A stretch of 64,000 bases of DNA from Paenibacillus rhizosphaerae (GTDB taxonomy: Bacteria; Bacillota; Bacilli; Paenibacillales; Paenibacillaceae). The notes beneath the pieces are model-generated. The model ran no database searches. It saw only the letters and a program-made list of their open reading frames with translations, and was not told the DNA's origin. The translations under genes were made by a program, and so were the position numbers. This document shows positions 34,008 to 41,826 of this stretch, piece by piece; the first letter of the stretch is position 1, and the number at the start of each line of letters is the position of its first letter. The DNA is taken from NCBI RefSeq assembly GCF_014192015.1, contig NZ_JACHXJ010000005.1, forward strand, positions 62,001 to 126,000, read 5' to 3'.

Positions 34008-34469
34008 TCAAGGCGGCGGGGTTTTACCAGACGAAGACTTTGTCTTCTCCGCCAACCTAGTAATCGACTCGATGTCTTGTTCGGTTAATTGATCAAAGAA
34101 ATGCCTGCGTATGGCCCTAGAGGCGATGGGACGGGCATCTTCCAGCACGGATTGTCCGGCGGGGGTAATGATGACTTGAACACCACGATCTGTGTTCATC
34201 GGCTTTCTCTTCACGAGTCCACGTTTCTCCATTCGCGTCAAATGATGTGACAATCGGCTCTTATCCCAGTCCATCGAGTCGGCTAATTCCTGTTGGCGAA
34301 GGCTGCCGTCCCCAAGCAGATCTAACCGGTCCAAAATGCCATAATCACCTTCCGATAGACCGGTCTGTTCGGACATTTCCTTGATGACGCGGCCGAAGAT
34401 GGTCTGGAAGGAGCCCTTCCACATATGCCATATTTGCATTTCTTCTTCATTCAGCTCGTTCTTATCCAT
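34008..34469 (-). CDS. MarR-family regulator
   Basis: Encodes 153 residues with a central winged helix (LRQQELADSMDWDKSRLSHHLTRMEKRGLVKRK) and flanking dimer helices. MarR proteins usually repress nearby genes and release DNA when a phenolic or other small ligand or an oxidant is present. The protein has no cysteine that would suggest thiol sensing. The intergenic DNA toward the divergent SDR gene contains five GGTTGA/TCAACC palindromes, the nearest 17 bases upstream of its own start, so it should repress both itself and the SDR-hydrolase pair. Confidence 0.88.
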   Translation of the reverse strand: MDKNELNEEEMQIWHMWKGSFQTIFGRVIKEMSEQTGLSEGDYGILDRLDLLGDGSLRQQELADSMDWDKSRLSHHLTRMEKRGLVKRKPMNTDRGVQVIITPAGQSVLEDARPIASRAIRRHFFDQLTEQDIESITRLAEKTKSSSGKTPPP

Positions 34470-34485
34470 GGAATCATCATATCAC

Positions 34486-34646
34486 GGTTGACGCATCAAC
34501 TACAACATGTTACAGTAGATACCAGGTTGACGCATCAACCACATGTGATCGCATATGACGGGTTGACGCGCAACCAAGTTTTTTACCCATAGGGTTGACG
34601 TGTCAACCAGAGGATCCGTTTTGGATACGAAGTTGGCGCATCAACC
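34486..34646. promoter_or_regulatory. Five-site operator array between marR and the SDR gene
   Basis: Copies lie at 34486-34501, 34525-34540, 34561-34575, 34593-34608 and 34631-34646. The consensus is GGTTGACGCATCAACC (arms GGTTGA and TCAACC with a 4-base centre). The fourth copy is a perfect palindrome over 16 bases; the third is one base shorter; the fifth begins AGTTGG. Start-to-start distances are 39, 36, 32 and 38 bases. TTGA-N4-TCAA is a typical MarR-family pattern. Confidence 0.75.
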
Positions 34647-34695
34647 TGGAGATTGACAAATACCATACTTCAATGCACGAAAGGGGATTTTTTAA

Positions 34696-35448
34696 ATGCA
34701 GGATAAACCCGTCGCCCTGGTTACCGGGGCCAACAAAGGAATCGGTCTTCAAATTGCCAAAGATCTGGCGGCACACGGCTTCACCGTACTCGTCGGGTCG
34801 CGCAGCCTTAAGAATGGGGAGGAGGCCGCGAAAAGAGTCGGACCGGACGCACGCGCCCTCCAGCTCGACGTCACGGATCAGGCCTCCATCGCTGCCGCGG
34901 CAGAGCGTATCCGCAGCGAGCTTGGCCGCCTTGATGTGCTCGTGAACAATGCGGGCATCTCGCATGCGGGCAAACCGGGCCGGCCGCTTGAGGAGATCGG
35001 GGAATCGGGCCGGCCAAGCGTCGCTTCCCTCGATGAGGTACGCGCGGTATTCGAGACGAACGTGGTTGGCGTTATCGCTGTCACCCAAGCGATGCTGCCG
35101 CTCCTGCGTGAGGCACCGGCGGCACGCATCGTCAACGTATCGAGCGAAGCAGGGTCGTTGACGCTCAACGCAGACCCGGCCAATCCGCATCGCCCGATGT
35201 TCGGTGCCGTGTACAGCCCGTCAAAGACCGCCCTCAACGCAGTGACGCTTGCTTTCGCTATTGAACTCGAGTCGACGGGCATCAAGGTCAACGCAGCATG
35301 CCCGGGCTTTACCGGGACGGACCTCAACAACTTCGCGGGCACACGCACCGTCGAACAGGGGGCACGCGAACCCGTGCGCCTGGCGCTTCTCGACCAGAAC
35401 GGTCCGACAGGCACGTTTTCGAACGAGGTCGGCCCGCTCCCATGGTAA
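34696..35448 (+). CDS. Short-chain dehydrogenase/reductase
   Basis: Encodes 250 residues of the classical SDR family: the nucleotide-binding TGANKGIG motif near the N-terminus, LVNNAG, catalytic Ser in IVNVSSEAGS, and the active-site YSPSK (Tyr and Lys). It resembles carbonyl-reductase-type SDRs from Gram-positive and Gram-negative bacteria. The substrate is unknown. AAAGGGGA precedes the ATG. The DNA is GC-rich, unlike the flanking intergenic region. Controlled, by inference, through the five-site operator array. Confidence 0.9.
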   Translation: MQDKPVALVTGANKGIGLQIAKDLAAHGFTVLVGSRSLKNGEEAAKRVGPDARALQLDVTDQASIAAAAERIRSELGRLDVLVNNAGISHAGKPGRPLEEIGESGRPSVASLDEVRAVFETNVVGVIAVTQAMLPLLREAPAARIVNVSSEAGSLTLNADPANPHRPMFGAVYSPSKTALNAVTLAFAIELESTGIKVNAACPGFTGTDLNNFAGTRTVEQGAREPVRLALLDQNGPTGTFSNEVGPLPW

Positions 35449-35504
35449 CCAGCTTCTAGTGATTAATACAAACCCAATCTCGCTTAACGAAAGGAACTTT
35501 ACTT

Positions 35505-36425
35505 ATGGAAATCAACGTTAATACACCTACTCCAATCATCTCGGTAAAACCGGTAGTGCTGTCCGCCCCGGGCCGGGGTGAGGATCTGCAAGTGCGGGTG
35601 TCTGCGCCCGCAACGGGGCACGAACTGCCCATCATTGTTTTCTCGCACGGCTTTGGCTCGTCGATGGACGGCTATGCTCCATTGGTGGATTTCTGGGCCG
35701 CACATGGCTTCGTGGTTATTCAGCCCACTCACCTCGATTCGAGAACGCTGAATCTTCCTCCTGAAGATTCCCGGACACCGCTGATCTGGCGCATTCGGGT
35801 CGATGACCTGAAGCGGATTCTCGACCAGCTTGATCTGATTGAGGCTTCCGTGCCTGGCCTCAGCGGACGGCTTGATCGAAGCCGCATTGCTGCAGCCGGA
35901 CACTCCTGGGGAGGCCAGACGGCGAGCACGCTTCTGGGCGCACGGGTCCTCGATGCCAACGGCAAGCCGGGAGAGGACATGTCCGACCCGCGGATCAAAG
36001 CGGGACTGCTGCTTGCCACGACGGGCAAGGGCGGAGCCGACCTGAGCCCGTTCGCGGCTGAGCACTTCCCCTTCATGAACCCGAGCTTCGCGGACATGAA
36101 CACGCCGACCCTCGTGGTCGCAGGGGACCAGGATCAGTCCCGGCTGTCCACTCGGGGGCCGGACTGGTTCGCCGACCCGTACTTCCTGAGCCCGGGCAGC
36201 AAGAGCCTGCTCACCCTTTTCGGGAGCGAGCACTCGCTGGGCGGAATTCCCGGATACAATGTCACGGAGACGACGGACGAGAATTCCGAACGGGTCGCCC
36301 TGCTTCAGCGTGTCACCTGGGCTTACCTCCGCAGCGCGCTTGGTATCGACGATTCCGGCTGGGCGGCAGCCCGCGCGGATTTGGCAGAAAGCGCCAACCC
36401 GCTGGGCCGCATCGAATCGAAGTAA
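35505..36425 (+). CDS. Alpha/beta hydrolase, PAF-acetylhydrolase/chlorophyllase-like
   Basis: Encodes 306 residues. The oxyanion region is IIVFSHGFGSSMDGY, the nucleophile elbow is AAAGHSWGGQTAS (Ser in GHSWGG), an acidic residue lies in VVAGDQDQS and the catalytic His in GSEHSLGG, so the triad is complete. No signal peptide is seen. It lies 56 bases after the SDR gene with its own GAAAGGAAC site and no terminator between them, so the two form an operon. The esterase substrate is not known. Confidence 0.88.
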   Translation: MEINVNTPTPIISVKPVVLSAPGRGEDLQVRVSAPATGHELPIIVFSHGFGSSMDGYAPLVDFWAAHGFVVIQPTHLDSRTLNLPPEDSRTPLIWRIRVDDLKRILDQLDLIEASVPGLSGRLDRSRIAAAGHSWGGQTASTLLGARVLDANGKPGEDMSDPRIKAGLLLATTGKGGADLSPFAAEHFPFMNPSFADMNTPTLVVAGDQDQSRLSTRGPDWFADPYFLSPGSKSLLTLFGSEHSLGGIPGYNVTETTDENSERVALLQRVTWAYLRSALGIDDSGWAAARADLAESANPLGRIESK

Positions 36426-36547
36426 GGACCAAACCGATGTACCAGTCCGACAGTCATATGGAGCCCCGCCCGCTTGCGCCGCGAGTATCCAATTGAGGTT
36501 GGTGCCGTGACAACCTTCCAGGAGAATAGTTAAACAAGTGGCATTAC

Positions 36548-36580
36548 AAAGGCCATCCCTCTAAGGATGGCCTTTAGCCT
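36548..36580 (+). terminator. Rho-independent terminator after the hydrolase
   Basis: AAAGGCCATCC and GGATGGCCTTT form a perfect 11-bp stem around CTCTAA. The T content after the stem is modest (AGCCTTTA). Confidence 0.7.
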
Positions 36581-36757
36581 TTATGGACCGGGATACCAAA
36601 ACACATCAACATGTGCCTGCCTTCTTCCGCAAACCATCCACTCCTTAATCGCGAGTTTTATGTTCGAGGAAAGAACTGATATGATAAAAGAGAGTATTAT
36701 TGCTTGATGCAGAATTTGTTATGAGATTGCGATACACTGTAAACAGGAGGGATTTAT
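36581..36757. other. Intergenic region before the Rrf2-type gene
   Basis: AT-rich, ending with ACAGGAGGG as ribosome binding site. ATACACTGT at 36732-36740 is one of three related sequences near this regulator. Confidence 0.4.
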
Positions 36758-37162
36758 ATGATATCTAACCGGAGCGCCCAGATTGGTCCGCCGCGTTTCG
36801 CCATTGCCGTTCATGCCCTGATCTTGCTTGCCAAATGCGAAGGAACGCTTAACAGCGCGGCCATTGCCTGCGATGTCCAAACCCATGCCACATTCCTCCG
36901 CAGAGTATTGGCACAGCTCACGCATAACGGAATGGTTGAAGCGAGAGAGGGACGGAATGGGGGTTACTATCTGAAGCGCCGTCCGGATGAAATTACGCTG
37001 GCGGATATATATTTAGCTGTAAAATCGGATTGCTGCGAACAAGAGGTTCAGGAGGAATGCGCTTCGGGCAAACAAAAGCTTGAAGCGATTATGGGGGAAG
37101 TGCAGAATCAAACGGTTGAACTGCTCAAGCAGCATACATTAGCCGATTTGATGCAAGAATAA
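36758..37162 (+). CDS. Rrf2-family transcriptional regulator
   Basis: Encodes 134 residues. The winged helix spans about residues 10-65 (AIACDVQTHATFLRRVLAQLTHNGMV) with the wing signature REGRNGGYYLKRRP. Three cysteines in the segment DCCEQEVQEEC could form a redox- or iron-sulfur-sensitive site, though the usual three-Cys cluster spacing of IscR is not reproduced. Followed by a nitroreductase gene, a common pairing for redox-sensing Rrf2 (YwnA/SaiR-like) proteins. Confidence 0.88.
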   Translation: MISNRSAQIGPPRFAIAVHALILLAKCEGTLNSAAIACDVQTHATFLRRVLAQLTHNGMVEAREGRNGGYYLKRRPDEITLADIYLAVKSDCCEQEVQEECASGKQKLEAIMGEVQNQTVELLKQHTLADLMQE

Positions 37163-37192
37163 TTACGGGATTGCAATTTGAGCCGGAACGTT

Positions 37193-37274
37193 ATATACTG
37201 TGATCAGTTAAGTTGCAGTTGTTAATTCGACTGCATTTTATTTTAAGATATACTGTGCCTGTTGTGAGCACAGT
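37193..37274. promoter_or_regulatory. Repeated ATATACTGTG sites upstream of the nitroreductase gene
   Basis: ATATACTGTG occurs at 37193-37202 and 37248-37257; the second is part of the palindrome ACTGTGC-N9-GCACAGT (37252-37274), and ATACACTGT lies at 36732-36740 before the Rrf2 gene. These are candidate Rrf2 sites. Confidence 0.45.
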
Positions 37275-37295
37275 AATTACGAGGAGGAGAGAAGC

Positions 37296-37958
37296 ATGTC
37301 CGTTTCACAATTGTCCCAAACGGTGGAGGAGCAGCCATTTTTCAACGTTATTCAGGATCGGCGGTCCGTCCGCAGCTATGATCCCAACGTGAAAATTTCG
37401 CAGGAGGAAATGAACGAAATCTTGCAGCAAGCTGCGCTGGCTCCTTCAGGCGCCAATCTGCAGCCGTGGCGATTCCTCGTCATCGACTCGCAGGAATTGA
37501 AGCAAAAACTGTATCCGATTGCCTTCAATCAGCAGCAAGTGATCGAGGCTTCGGCGGTCATTGCGGTACTCGGAGATCTGGAAGGCTATAAATTGGCCGA
37601 GAAGATTTACGGAATGGCGGTCGATGCGGGGTACATGCCGGCAGAAACGGCTAAATCGTTCGTGGAACGCTATCAAGGGTTGTTCGCGAGCATGCCTCCG
37701 GAGACTGTTCTTCAAAAAGTATCTATTGACGGTGGATTGGTATCCATGCAGCTTATGCTTGTCGCCCGTGCCAAAGGTTATGATACGGTCCCAATGGGCG
37801 GATTTGATCAGGCTAAATTTTCAGAAGCGTTCGATATTCCCGAGAGATACGCTCCTATTATGCTTATCGCCATCGGCAAGGCGGCAAATCCCGGACACCC
37901 GACGTTAAGACTGCCGGTTGAGGATATCGCTTACTTCAACGAAATGCCTAAGGAATAA
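37296..37958 (+). CDS. Nitroreductase-family protein
   Basis: Encodes 220 residues of the FMN-dependent nitroreductase fold: RRSVRSYDPN near the N-terminus, the FMN-binding APSGANLQPWRF segment and a C-terminal MLIAIGKA stretch. Such enzymes reduce nitroaromatics, quinones or flavins with NAD(P)H. GAGGAGGAG precedes the ATG. It follows an Rrf2-family regulator gene and repeated candidate operators, so induction by electrophile or redox stress is a reasonable inference. Confidence 0.9.
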   Translation: MSVSQLSQTVEEQPFFNVIQDRRSVRSYDPNVKISQEEMNEILQQAALAPSGANLQPWRFLVIDSQELKQKLYPIAFNQQQVIEASAVIAVLGDLEGYKLAEKIYGMAVDAGYMPAETAKSFVERYQGLFASMPPETVLQKVSIDGGLVSMQLMLVARAKGYDTVPMGGFDQAKFSEAFDIPERYAPIMLIAIGKAANPGHPTLRLPVEDIAYFNEMPKE

Positions 37959-38050
37959 TACCGTCTTCAAGTATGAAAAAGGACAACCGAGGATATGAAC
38001 TGCACCCCGGCTATGCAGTTGATACCGTTCCATCAGCATATTAAAGATAG

Positions 38051-38080
38051 AAACCACTCCTGGCCATGGAGTGGTTTTTT
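38051..38080. terminator. Bidirectional terminator
   Basis: AAACCACTCC and GGAGTGGTTT form a perfect 10-bp stem with a TGGCCAT loop region, followed by a T run on the plus strand. It sits between convergent genes (nitroreductase and MFS transporter). Confidence 0.8.
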
Positions 38081-38088
38081 AGCGGAAT

Positions 38089-39375
38089 TTACATTCCTGC
38101 GCCGGGAGTAGACTCGTTATGGAAAGCCTGGCGACCGATCAGGCCGACTCCCAGCGCAAGCAGCGTTAGGACTGCTGCTAACAAGTATAGATTCACAATG
38201 CCGAGCCATTCGGCAAGGGCGGCCATAACGAGCAGCGAAATGCAGAACACCAGGTTCAGCAGGGAGGCTTGAGCGGAAAGCACTTTCGGCAGCATTTCTT
38301 TGTCTACGCTTCGCTGAATCAAGGTGCGGCGGTTGATGATGGAGAGCTCGGCGAATGGTCCCATCAGCAGCACGAGAATGAGCGCGATAAAGGGCTGGGT
38401 GTTGAGGGCGTATATCGCAGTGAGGATGCCATACCCCGCCATGCCGATCAGCATGGCGGCCAGAAGGGTGCTGCCGATGGAGCGTGAAATGGCCAGAACC
38501 AGTAGTCCGCCGCCAACCGTCCCCGCAAAATAAGCCGCATTAATGAAGCCCCACCACTCTTCGCCTTGGCCGAGCGCGATCTGAACGAAGGCCAGCGTAA
38601 AGGCGCCGACCCATACCGAGCCGCCCAGCATGTCGATGATGTCCATGAAGGTTAGCAGCCGCAGGCGCGGCATTTGCCAGATGATTTTCCAGCCTTCGGT
38701 TAGGGTATGCCATCTGGAAGAAGGGGCCGCCGCTATGCTGTGGTCAGGCGCCGCGTCGGTCGGCTGTTGTTCAAGAAGGGCTTCCGCCGGCTCCTTAACG
38801 CCCAGTGTAAAGGCCGCTGCCAGCCCGTAGACGGCGGCCGTCACCAGCAGCGTGGGGCTTGGCCCCAGCAGGGCGACAATCACACCGCTGAGCCCCCAGC
38901 CGGCAAACTGCACTACCTGGTCGCTGACGCTGATCAAGCTGTTGGCCTTGAGCAGGCCCTGCTCATGAGCAACCAGCCGCGGAACAAGCGCGTTGCGGGC
39001 GGGAACCGTCCATCCGTCGAGGAAGGACATGGCAAAAACCAGCCCGAACACAAGAACAAGCGCAGCGTCCCTTCCGGTAAGCTGCAGGTAAACGGCCAAG
39101 CCTACGAACAGCAGAAACTGGCCCGTCTGCGAAAGGAGCAGCAGGGCTGGCAGTTTGAAGCGGTTCAACAGCAGCGGTGCGATCAGGCCACTCAGCATTT
39201 GGGCGCCGCTGCGCATCAGCGGCATAAACGCAGCCGATAGGAGTGATTCGGTCTGGTTTAACACCAGCACTGTAAGCGCCATAATGTAGAGCACATCCGC
39301 GGCGTTCGCCGCCGTTTGGGTGGTCCACAGGAAATAGAAAGGCCGGGTTAAGAAGGATGATTTCATGGGGGTCAT
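38089..39375 (-). CDS. MFS transporter
   Basis: Encodes about 428 residues with ten to twelve hydrophobic helices, the arrangement of drug-efflux type major facilitator proteins (related to MefA/BacE-like permeases). The inter-domain loop around residues 185-215 is charged. The start is uncertain: ATG 39375 (MTPMKSSF) has GGAG/AGGA upstream, while an earlier in-frame ATG at 39417 lacks a site. The substrate cannot be read. It is divergent from the MetE-like gene, with a cluster of GCTATA sites between them. Confidence 0.85.
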   Translation of the reverse strand: MTPMKSSFLTRPFYFLWTTQTAANAADVLYIMALTVLVLNQTESLLSAAFMPLMRSGAQMLSGLIAPLLLNRFKLPALLLLSQTGQFLLFVGLAVYLQLTGRDAALVLVFGLVFAMSFLDGWTVPARNALVPRLVAHEQGLLKANSLISVSDQVVQFAGWGLSGVIVALLGPSPTLLVTAAVYGLAAAFTLGVKEPAEALLEQQPTDAAPDHSIAAAPSSRWHTLTEGWKIIWQMPRLRLLTFMDIIDMLGGSVWVGAFTLAFVQIALGQGEEWWGFINAAYFAGTVGGGLLVLAISRSIGSTLLAAMLIGMAGYGILTAIYALNTQPFIALILVLLMGPFAELSIINRRTLIQRSVDKEMLPKVLSAQASLLNLVFCISLLVMAALAEWLGIVNLYLLAAVLTLLALGVGLIGRQAFHNESTPGAGM

Positions 39376-39507
39376 AGTCTCCATTCCTACGTGCATGACG
39401 CAAAATGCTTGTAACAAGAATAAGGATACGGGAACTTGAAGATTTTAACAATGAAGGAAGAGTGACTGATGAGGGCAAGTACGGCGGCTTCCCGGAAAAG
39501 AAGGTTT

Positions 39508-39577
39508 GCTATAGTTAATAGCTATAACAGGCTATAACCTTTTAGTAGAACGTTATAGCCATTGGGATATGCTATAG
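39508..39577. promoter_or_regulatory. GCTATA repeat cluster, probable operator
   Basis: GCTATA occurs at 39508, 39521, 39531 and 39571 and its complement within GTTATAGCC at 39552-39560. GGCTATAAC (39530-39538) and GTTATAGCC (39552-39560) are a perfect 9-bp inverted repeat. The last copy forms TATAGT, which could be the -10 (with an upstream TG) for the MetE-like gene. Confidence 0.55.
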
Positions 39578-39611
39578 TGATTTTAATATTATTTTCCGAG
39601 GAGATTAACCG

Positions 39612-40751
39612 ATGAGCACACAAACCAAACCTACAAAGCGAACTGTTACTCCGTTTCGATACGATATCATCGGCAGCTTTTTGCGCCCCCAAGCTTTGAA
39701 GGAAGCCAGAGCCCAATTCCAGAACGGTGAAATCACCGCCGAGCAGCTGAGAGAAGTGGAGAACGCCGAAATCATCAAGCTTGTGCAGAAGCAAAAAGAG
39801 GTGGGCCTTCAAGCGGTCACCGACGGCGAATTCCGCCGCTCCTGGTGGCATCTGGACTTCTTCTGGGGCTTTGGCGGCGTAGAGCGGACCATCATTGATC
39901 AGGGCTACCAATTTAACGGTGCGCAGTCCAGACCTGAAACCGCCCGCCTGACGGGTAAGGTAAGTTACAGCAGTCATCCGTTTGTTTCGCATTGTGCGTT
40001 TTTAAAAGAGGCAGCAGGCGAAGACGTCGTTGCGCGTCAATCCATTCCTGCGGCCGCGCAGTTCCTGTTCGAGCTGGACCGGGCGGAAAATCAGGAGAGC
40101 ACGCTAGCCATTTATCCGAATCGGCAAGAGCTTGCTGCAGATATTGTCAAAGCCTACAAAGCAGTGATCTTTGCACTCTATGAAGCCGGCTGCCGCAGCC
40201 TCCAAATCGACGACTGCACGTGGGGAGCGCTGTGCGACGAACAGTTTATGGCGTTCATGAAGCAGGCCGGCGTCAACGTGGCGGAGTATGCGAATGAATT
40301 TGCAAGATTGAATGAGGAAGTGATATCTGGTCTGCCGGAAGATCTCGTCGTCACGACGCACGTATGCCGCGGTAATTATGTATCGACTTACGCCGGAGTT
40401 GGAGGAGGCTACGAGCCGATCGCGCAAACGCTCCTGGGTATCGATAACTACTCCGGCTACTATCTGGAATTCGATACCGAGCGGGCAGGCGACTTCAAGC
40501 CGCTTCGCTTCCTGAACGATAATCAGCAGGTCGTGCTGGGTCTGTTCTCTTCCAAATTCGGTGAGCTGGAAAATAAAGCGGACATTCTGAAACGGATCGA
40601 GGAAGCGACGAAGTACGTCGATTTGAACCGGATTTGCCTGAGTCCGCAATGCGGCTTCGCTTCCACGGAAGAAGGCAACCACCTGACCGAGGAGCAGCAA
40701 TGGCGCAAGCTTGCTTTTATTAAGGAAATCGCGGAAGAGATTTGGAAGTAA
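39612..40751 (+). CDS. MetE C-terminal-like methyltransferase (YxjG/YxjH type)
   Basis: Encodes 379 residues corresponding to the C-terminal catalytic half of cobalamin-independent methionine synthase. It has TDGEFRRSWWHLDFFWGF near the N-terminus, a zinc-type region CRGNY with an upstream His, and the conserved end RICLSPQCGFAS with the ligand Cys. Relatives in Bacillus (YxjG, YxjH) belong to sulfur metabolism and can transfer methyl groups to homocysteine from simple donors. GAGGAG precedes the ATG. No S-box riboswitch is present; instead a palindrome cluster lies upstream. Confidence 0.88.
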   Translation: MSTQTKPTKRTVTPFRYDIIGSFLRPQALKEARAQFQNGEITAEQLREVENAEIIKLVQKQKEVGLQAVTDGEFRRSWWHLDFFWGFGGVERTIIDQGYQFNGAQSRPETARLTGKVSYSSHPFVSHCAFLKEAAGEDVVARQSIPAAAQFLFELDRAENQESTLAIYPNRQELAADIVKAYKAVIFALYEAGCRSLQIDDCTWGALCDEQFMAFMKQAGVNVAEYANEFARLNEEVISGLPEDLVVTTHVCRGNYVSTYAGVGGGYEPIAQTLLGIDNYSGYYLEFDTERAGDFKPLRFLNDNQQVVLGLFSSKFGELENKADILKRIEEATKYVDLNRICLSPQCGFASTEEGNHLTEEQQWRKLAFIKEIAEEIWK

Positions 40752-40768
40752 CTATATATATAAATCGA

Positions 40769-40906
40769 ATGGACGACAATAGTAGCCTTACGAACGGGGA
40801 TAACAACCGGACGGGAGTGCATAGTCCGAAAGCGCAAATGACGCGTGCCGAGGTTGCGGCATTGATCGAAAGAATGCTGAAAGTAACCAACTTGATCGAT
40901 AAGTAA
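40769..40906 (+). pseudogene. C-terminal remnant of an SLH-domain protein
   Basis: A 45-codon frame whose C-terminal part, from SPKAQMTRAEVAALIERML to the stop, is the end of an S-layer-homology domain. There is no ribosome binding site, and nothing upstream encodes the rest of such a protein. A terminator follows immediately, so this is probably the tail of a deleted surface protein gene. Confidence 0.6.
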
Positions 40907-40917
40907 TACACCAACAC

Positions 40918-40963
40918 AAAAACAACCATAGATGACATGAGAAGTCGTCAATGGTTGTTTTTT
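40918..40963 (+). terminator. Rho-independent terminator
   Basis: AACAACCATAGATGAC pairs with GTCGTCAATGGTTGTT (two mismatches), followed by six T residues. Confidence 0.8.
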
Positions 40964-41013
40964 CATACATAATTGGATTTTAGCATTCTGAAGGCAGCTA
41001 AGCTTTTCTTAAT

Positions 41014-41826
41014 TCACTGTTCTACTTGACCCACATGATGCCTCCCCTTAGGTACCACCAAAGGAGAGCCCGATACAGGGTCTTCGATCACCATGCAGTC
41101 GAGTCCGAAGATGTCTTTAACGAGTGTGCTGGTGATCACTCTGGATGGCTCACCCTCTGCCATCAGCGCTCCTTTATACAGCGCAAAAATATAGTCTGCA
41201 TAACGGGCCGACAAATTGATGTCATGAAGAACCATCACAATCGTCGTTCCGTATTTGCGGTTTAGGTCGGTGAGCAGGTCAAGGATCTCAACTTGATAGG
41301 TAATATCCAGAAAGGTTGTTGGTTCATCCAGAAATAAAATATCGGTTTGCTGCGCCAACGCCATGGCAATCCAGACCCGCTGCCTTTGGCCACCTGACAG
41401 CTCATCAATGTGATGGTTGGCTAGTTCGGTGATATCCATAATCCTCATGGCTTCGGCAACGGCCTCATAGTCCTTTTTGGTCCATCCGGTGTGCCAGGAT
41501 TGATGCGGAAATCTTCCACGCCCCACTAAATCCGCGACTGAAATCCCCTCCGGCACAATAGGCGATTGCGGCAGCAAACCTAGGACCCTTGCCAAGTGTT
41601 TCGGCGAAAATTTGCCGATGGGCTTACTGTCAAGCGTAATGCTGCCGGATGACGGCTTAATGAGCCTCGCCATGGTTTTCAGCAGCGTGGACTTCCCACA
41701 GCCGTTGGCTCCGATAATGACGCTGATTTTATTGCTTGGGATCACCAGGCTGACGCCTTGAATCACCGTTTTATGATCATAGCCCGCTACGAGTTGTTCG
41801 GCCTCAAAAACATGTGTCGGTTTCAT
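41014..41826 (-). CDS. Iron-siderophore ABC transporter ATP-binding protein (FecE-like)
   Basis: Encodes 270 residues. Walker A GANGCGKST, signature LSGGQRQRVWIAMAL, Walker B ILFLDEPTTFLD and H-loop VLHDINLS identify a siderophore-type importer ATPase. It is the last gene of the four-gene minus-strand operon and overlaps the upstream permease by one base. Confidence 0.93.
   Translation of the reverse strand: MKPTHVFEAEQLVAGYDHKTVIQGVSLVIPSNKISVIIGANGCGKSTLLKTMARLIKPSSGSITLDSKPIGKFSPKHLARVLGLLPQSPIVPEGISVADLVGRGRFPHQSWHTGWTKKDYEAVAEAMRIMDITELANHHIDELSGGQRQRVWIAMALAQQTDILFLDEPTTFLDITYQVEILDLLTDLNRKYGTTIVMVLHDINLSARYADYIFALYKGALMAEGEPSRVITSTLVKDIFGLDCMVIEDPVSGSPLVVPKGRHHVGQVEQ

Noticed and set aside
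34486..34646. Regularly spaced 16-bp repeats resembling a mini CRISPR array
   Set aside because: The units are short palindromes with unequal intervals, sequence variants and a one-base length change, no cas genes are present, and they sit exactly between divergent genes; an operator array explains them better.
37997..38020. AACTGCA/TGCAGTT hairpin after the nitroreductase gene as a terminator
   Set aside because: No T run follows; the hairpin at 38051-38080 is the better terminator.
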